Below are positions 18,201 through 20,345 of a stretch of DNA of 20,345 nt, piece by piece; position 1 is the stretch's first letter, and every line of letters starts with the position of its first letter. The notes beneath the pieces are model-generated. The model was not told the DNA's origin. It worked only from the letters and a program-made list of their open reading frames with translations, and did not search any database. The position numbers were made by a program, and so were the translations under genes. This DNA is from an uncultured Emticicia sp. (GTDB lineage: Bacteria > Bacteroidota > Bacteroidia > Cytophagales > Spirosomataceae): assembly GCF_937903345.1 (NCBI RefSeq), contig NZ_CALCZQ010000029.1:1-20345 (forward strand), read 5' to 3'.

Positions 18201-18712
18201 AACCAAACTTCAAAGCTCTCGGCCCGAAATATGGAAAGGATATGAAAGAAGTAGGGAATGGCATTGCTTCAATGACGAATGAAGATTTAAAACTTTTAGA
18301 AAAAACGGGCGAATTCTTAATCCCTAATTCTCAATTCCAAATTGCTTTAACTGACGTTGAAATCCAGACCGAAGACGTTCCAGGTTGGTTAGTAGCCTCT
18401 GACAGAGGCATAACGGTAGCTTTGGATATTAATATTTCGGAAGAATTACGCCAAGAAGGTATCGCTCGTGATTTTGTGAATCGTATCCAAAATTACAGAA
18501 AAGAAACAGGCTTTGATGTAACAGATAAAATTGGTATCAAACTGTTGAATAATAATGAAGCCTTGGCTACTGCAGTAGAGGCGAATAGCGACTACATAAG
18601 TCAAGAAGTGCAGGCACTCTCATTAGAAGTATTGGCTGAAAAACCAGCTAATGCCGTAGAAATCGAAATGGATGAGTTTATGCTCGTGGTTACTGTTGAA
18701 GTGGTAGCGTAG
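15212..18712 (+). CDS. ileS: isoleucyl-tRNA synthetase, class Ia
   Basis: 1166 aa, cytoplasmic, charges tRNA-Ile with isoleucine. The HIGH signature region reads GPPSANGTPGIHHV (46-59), so the usual HIGH is GIHH (55-58), as I recall for Bacteroidota IleRS. The editing (CP1) domain contains LAWTTTPWTLP and GTGVVHTSPTFGADDF; the catalytic core continues with DWNLSRSRYWGTPLPIW; KMSKR is at 689-693; the anticodon-binding region follows, with VRLCRRRFW. Two in-frame insertions look foreign to the family: residues 229-237 (NSPSGGRGA, G-rich DNA) and a triplicated GSSHE motif at 830-844. Codon use is visibly less AT-rich than in the glycan genes. It has its own promoter and terminator and is the housekeeping boundary of the glycan region. 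Confidence 0.97.
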   Translation: MHYKEYKSVNYAAIADEVLAFWKENKIFEQSIEVREGFPTFTFFEGPPSANGTPGIHHVMARSIKDIFCRYKTLRGFQVKRKGGWDTHGLPVELQVEKELGITKEDIGKKITVEEYNQKCRETVMRFTDQWDDLTEKMGYWVDLENPYITYKNEYIESIWHLLKEFYKKGLLYKGYTIQPYSPAAGTGLSSHELNMPGTYKDVKDTSLTAQFKVIENQKSKFLFDADKNSPSGGRGAEAVFILAWTTTPWTLPANSALTVGKNINYVLVKTFNPYTYLPVNVVLAKDLIGKYFTEKGKDGDFENFQDSDKKVIPWTIIADCKGSDLEGIVYEQLLPYVQPETPAFRVIIGDFVTTEDGTGVVHTSPTFGADDFRVAQQHGIPSIMVKDETGKDVPIVDRRGRFVKEITDFALEYVKEAYLTDAEKEAERVKQNRDKYLSVDERIAIKLKTENKAFNVQRYEHTYPHCWRTDKPVLYYPLDSWFIRTTAMKDKLVELNKTINWKPESTGTGRFGNWLENLVDWNLSRSRYWGTPLPIWRSEDGEEVCIGSVEELVNGLKHALKDDVLSEEQREKNNSFLQSFDAHTFDLHRPYVDEVFMVSASGKVMQRETDLIDVWFDSGAMPFAQWHYPFENKEIFDTNYPADFISEGVDQTRGWFFTLHAISGMLFDSVAFKNVVSTGLVLDKNGNKMSKRLGNAVDPFDTLGKFGADPTRWYMITNAEPWDNLKFNLEGITEVRNKFFGTLSNTYNFFALYANLDNYKMSETDRVSYAKLPEMDRWILSKLYTLIKEVGEQFDEYNPTKAGRLVQDFVCDQLSNWYVRLCRRRFWTGSSHDGSSHEGSSYEAEMTENKKAAYETLQQCLVTIAQLMSPIAPFYGDWLYKNLTDAIREEAKAINSPLRHESVHFTDWTLYDEKWVDKDLEASMDLAQTISSLVHSLRKTHKIKVRQPLKRILIPVLSESTREQIRHIEEIIKSEVNIKLIEYLDDDSGILKKKVKPNFKALGPKYGKDMKEVGNGIASMTNEDLKLLEKTGEFLIPNSQFQIALTDVEIQTEDVPGWLVASDRGITVALDINISEELRQEGIARDFVNRIQNYRKETGFDVTDKIGIKLLNNNEALATAVEANSDYISQEVQALSLEVLAEKPANAVEIEMDEFMLVVTVEVVA
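15896..15922 (+). repeat. G-rich in-frame insertion in ileS
   Basis: A 27-bp stretch encoding NSPSGGRGA (residues 229-237) interrupts the start of the IleRS editing domain just before the conserved VFILAWTTTPW. Its DNA, with CTGGGGGTCGGGGGGCT, is far richer in G than anything nearby. It resembles the short dispersed CTCCC...GGGG-type elements I recall from Bacteroidota genomes, including coding regions; membership of such a family is inference here. Confidence 0.45.
17699..17743 (+). repeat. three tandem 15-bp repeats in ileS
   Basis: Three adjacent 15-bp units (17699-17713, 17714-17728, 17729-17743) encode GSSHD, GSSHE and GSSYE, residues 830-844. Units 1 and 2 differ at two bases, units 2 and 3 at three or so. 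They insert after RRRFWT and before AEMTENKKAAYETL in the anticodon-binding region, at a site where related enzymes are expected to have a short charged loop. A minisatellite-like expansion tolerated in a surface loop is the simplest explanation. Confidence 0.85.
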
Positions 18713-18739
18713 AGTTTTCGCACCAAAATACAGCAAACA

Positions 18740-18778
18740 AAAAATCCCTCATGGCTGAAATAGCAGTGAGGGATTTTT
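18740..18778. terminator. intrinsic terminator of ileS (bidirectional)
   Basis: AAAAATCCCTCA (18740-18751) pairs perfectly with TGAGGGATTTTT (18767-18778), a 12-bp stem around a 15-base loop that itself can form a GCT/AGC mini-stem. The 3' arm ends in a T-run on the + strand and an A-run on the other side gives a T-run on the - strand, so it can work in both directions. It begins 27 bp after the ileS stop. Confidence 0.88.
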
Positions 18779-18822
18779 GTTTTCAAAGAAAAACTAATGA
18801 CTAAATGCACAAGGTTTTATAT

Positions 18823-18861
18823 AAAAAAGTCATTTCAAGTATCAAGACTCGAAATGACTTT
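18823..18861 (-). terminator. intrinsic terminator of the - strand beta-barrel gene
   Basis: AAAGTCATTTC (18826-18836) is the exact reverse complement of GAAATGACTTT (18851-18861), an 11-bp stem with a 14-base loop. Read on the - strand the stem is followed by six T residues (18828-18823). It lies about 60 bp beyond the stop of the barrel gene at 18920. Together with the ileS terminator it fills the 207-bp convergent gap; no gene is seen there. Confidence 0.85.
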
Positions 18862-18919
18862 GGCTTTTTACCCTAAACTAAATCTTCTGATTGTGTTCAT
18901 TAAAGTTGTAATATTAGCA

Positions 18920-20257
18920 TCACAACGATAATCGTTTTGTTTCATCTGCATTGCTGGTTTCTCTATTCGAGCCTTTAATTTTATTATTACCGAGTAGGTA
19001 TCTAAAGCTAATTTTAAAGTTTTGTTCATCAGCGTAGTATAAAGACCTATGCTTAATTTGGTTGACTTCAGTTGTATAATGTGGCATATTTGTCCTGAAA
19101 ATATCATTACCACTAATAGAAATTTGTAAGTTTTTATTACGTAATAATATCTTTAGGCTTGGCGACAAATTGAAATACCCATTTGAATGATATAGGCCAT
19201 CAACATACGGTAATTGATACTCGAGATTTAAACCTGCAATAAAAGTTTTTTTCTTGTTTAATATTATTTGATTGACAGAAGAAAAATAGGGGCTAAAACC
19301 ATTGACTTGATGCGGCGTTTGAATCAACTTTGACTTAGATTTGATATATGCCAACGAAATCTGATTGTTACTTTCTAACCATTTGATGTGATTAAGGTTT
19401 GCATTTATACTTAAAAGTATATTTTGCCCAGATAGATAATTTAAGTAAGTCATCTGCTGGATATTCGTCAACTTATCCAAAAATAATATTACATCAAACT
19501 TATTTACCTCCGTACTGAATGCGAGTGTTGTGGTTAGAAAATTATTATAAGTGTGTGCAATTTCAAGGTTATGATTGAAAGAGGGCTTTAGTCTTGGATT
19601 CCCTTCTAAAAAAAGAAACGGACTTAAATATTCTCTAAATGGATTTAATAACGAATAATCAGGTCTATTGATGCGTCGTCCGTAGTTAAATGCAATTACA
19701 TGTTTATCGTTTAAGTTATCACTTATAGAAACTGTTGGAAACAAACTAAAATATTGATATGTATTAGTTTGATTTAGACTTGGGGAATATCCTTTTAGTT
19801 GTGTGCTTTCGCCCCTTAACCCAAATTGTAACTCAAATACGCCCACTTTTTGATTAATACTTGCATAGATTGCTTGGTTATTCTCAAGATAATGAAAATC
19901 ATTTGACCGCAAACTATCATTAAGAAATGTATTACCTAACCAATTGTAGAACATTAGTGAACTACCATTTTTTAGAAATGATACTTTAGCTCCTACTGAA
20001 AGAGTAGCGTTTTTTATTGAAGATTCATAATCAGCCTTAAAGCTGAAAGAGTGAATTTTTTGTAGTCCACTTGATTTATTTCTTTGAAAAGAATTTGGAG
20101 TTGGAGACCATTGAGTAGTATAATTCTGGTTTGAAAATTCTAAATTATTATTATCTATAAACCTAAGTACATCTGTATTGAAAGTAAGCTGTTTACCTAC
20201 ATCGTTGAACGAATGTTTAAAATAAAGATTCAAAGTTTGATATTTCTTTAGCACCAA
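18920..20257 (-). pseudogene. C-terminal half of an OMP_b-brl_3-type outer-membrane beta-barrel protein, N terminus missing
   Basis: 445 codons of open frame. The content is a typical TonB-receptor-like outer-membrane barrel of Bacteroidota: repeated amphipathic strands, the landmarks YGRRINRPDY, LLNPFREYLSPF and EGNPRLKPS, and a C-terminal tail (GNNKIKGSNRETSNADE) after the last strand that looks complete. Family members are usually about 750-950 aa, with a signal peptide, a carboxypeptidase-regulatory-like domain and a plug ahead of the barrel. None of these is present. The only start at the 5' end is TTG 20257, immediately preceded in frame by a TAA (20260-20258), and the remaining 88 bp of the window have stops in every - frame. 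The first internal ATG comes far into the barrel. This is best read as a truncated or frameshifted gene; a sequencing indel is possible. The proper terminator downstream suggests a once-intact gene. Confidence 0.6.
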
Positions 20258-20320
20258 TTAAAAATCACATCTTCAACAGAGTAAAATCTCAATTGAAGGT
20301 TATTGAAGCTGGTTTTTATA

Positions 20321-20338
20321 AAAAGGCATTGATTGCCT
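20321..20338 (-). terminator. possible weak intrinsic terminator upstream of the barrel fragment
   Basis: AGGCA (20324-20328) and TGCCT (20334-20338) form a 5-bp stem with a 5-base loop; on the - strand it is followed by TTTT, then AT-rich sequence. If real it would end transcription of a gene beyond the right edge, consistent with a boundary between that gene and the barrel fragment. The stem is short. Confidence 0.3.
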
Positions 20339-20345
20339 CAAATGT

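Noticed and set aside
18868..19113. 81-codon open frame on the - strand overlapping the barrel gene end
   Set aside because: It is out of frame with the strongly supported barrel fragment and has no independent features.
20225..20345. Open + strand frame running off the right edge, possible start of a new gene or transposase
   Set aside because: It has no ATG, overlaps the barrel fragment at its left end and has no recognisable motif in about 40 codons.

Overview
The window looks like a chromosomal segment from a member of the Bacteroidota, most likely the Cytophagales. Evidence: AT-rich glycan genes with almost no Shine-Dalgarno sequences, a type IX secretion (T9SS) type B C-terminal domain, a Bacteroidota-style Wzi outer-membrane protein, an outer-membrane beta-barrel of the TonB-receptor-like OMP_b-brl_3 type, an IleRS of the Bacteroidota/eukaryote-like class, and a TAnnTTTG-type -7 promoter element in front of ileS. 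Genus is not determinable from sequence alone.

Left two thirds (about 1-11.5 kb, all on +): an exopolysaccharide / O-antigen-type glycan cluster. In order: the 3' tail of an unidentified gene, two SAM methyltransferases, a GT4 glycosyltransferase, a polytopic membrane protein that is a Wzy-like polymerase candidate, a glutamine-hydrolysing asparagine synthase paralogue, a secreted repeat protein with about 14 beta-roll repeats, a second GT4 glycosyltransferase, an extended-SDR nucleotide-sugar epimerase/dehydratase, and a WecA/MraY-family sugar-1-phosphate transferase. Together these could start a glycan on undecaprenyl phosphate, extend it, decorate it (methylation, amidation) and polymerise it.

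Middle (11.5-15 kb, on -): a two-gene operon running head-on into the glycan cluster. It encodes a large secreted T9SS type B cargo protein (first) and a Wzi-family capsule-associated outer-membrane protein (second). The wzi-like gene and the WecA-like gene overlap tail to tail by 23 bp.

Right (15-20.3 kb): a housekeeping boundary with ileS (+), visibly richer in G+C than the glycan genes and carrying two unusual in-frame insertions, then back-to-back intrinsic terminators, then on - the C-terminal half of an outer-membrane beta-barrel protein whose upstream sequence is closed by stops in all three frames (truncated or frameshifted gene).

No rRNA, tRNA, CRISPR array or recognisable transposase was seen. 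The features most worth a second look are the secreted beta-roll repeat protein embedded in the glycan operon, the two in-frame insertions in ileS, the proline in the Rossmann glycine motif of the SDR, and the truncated barrel gene. I do not see firm evidence of a wholly new system; the nearest candidate is the combination of glycan locus, secreted repeat protein and T9SS cargo/Wzi pair.
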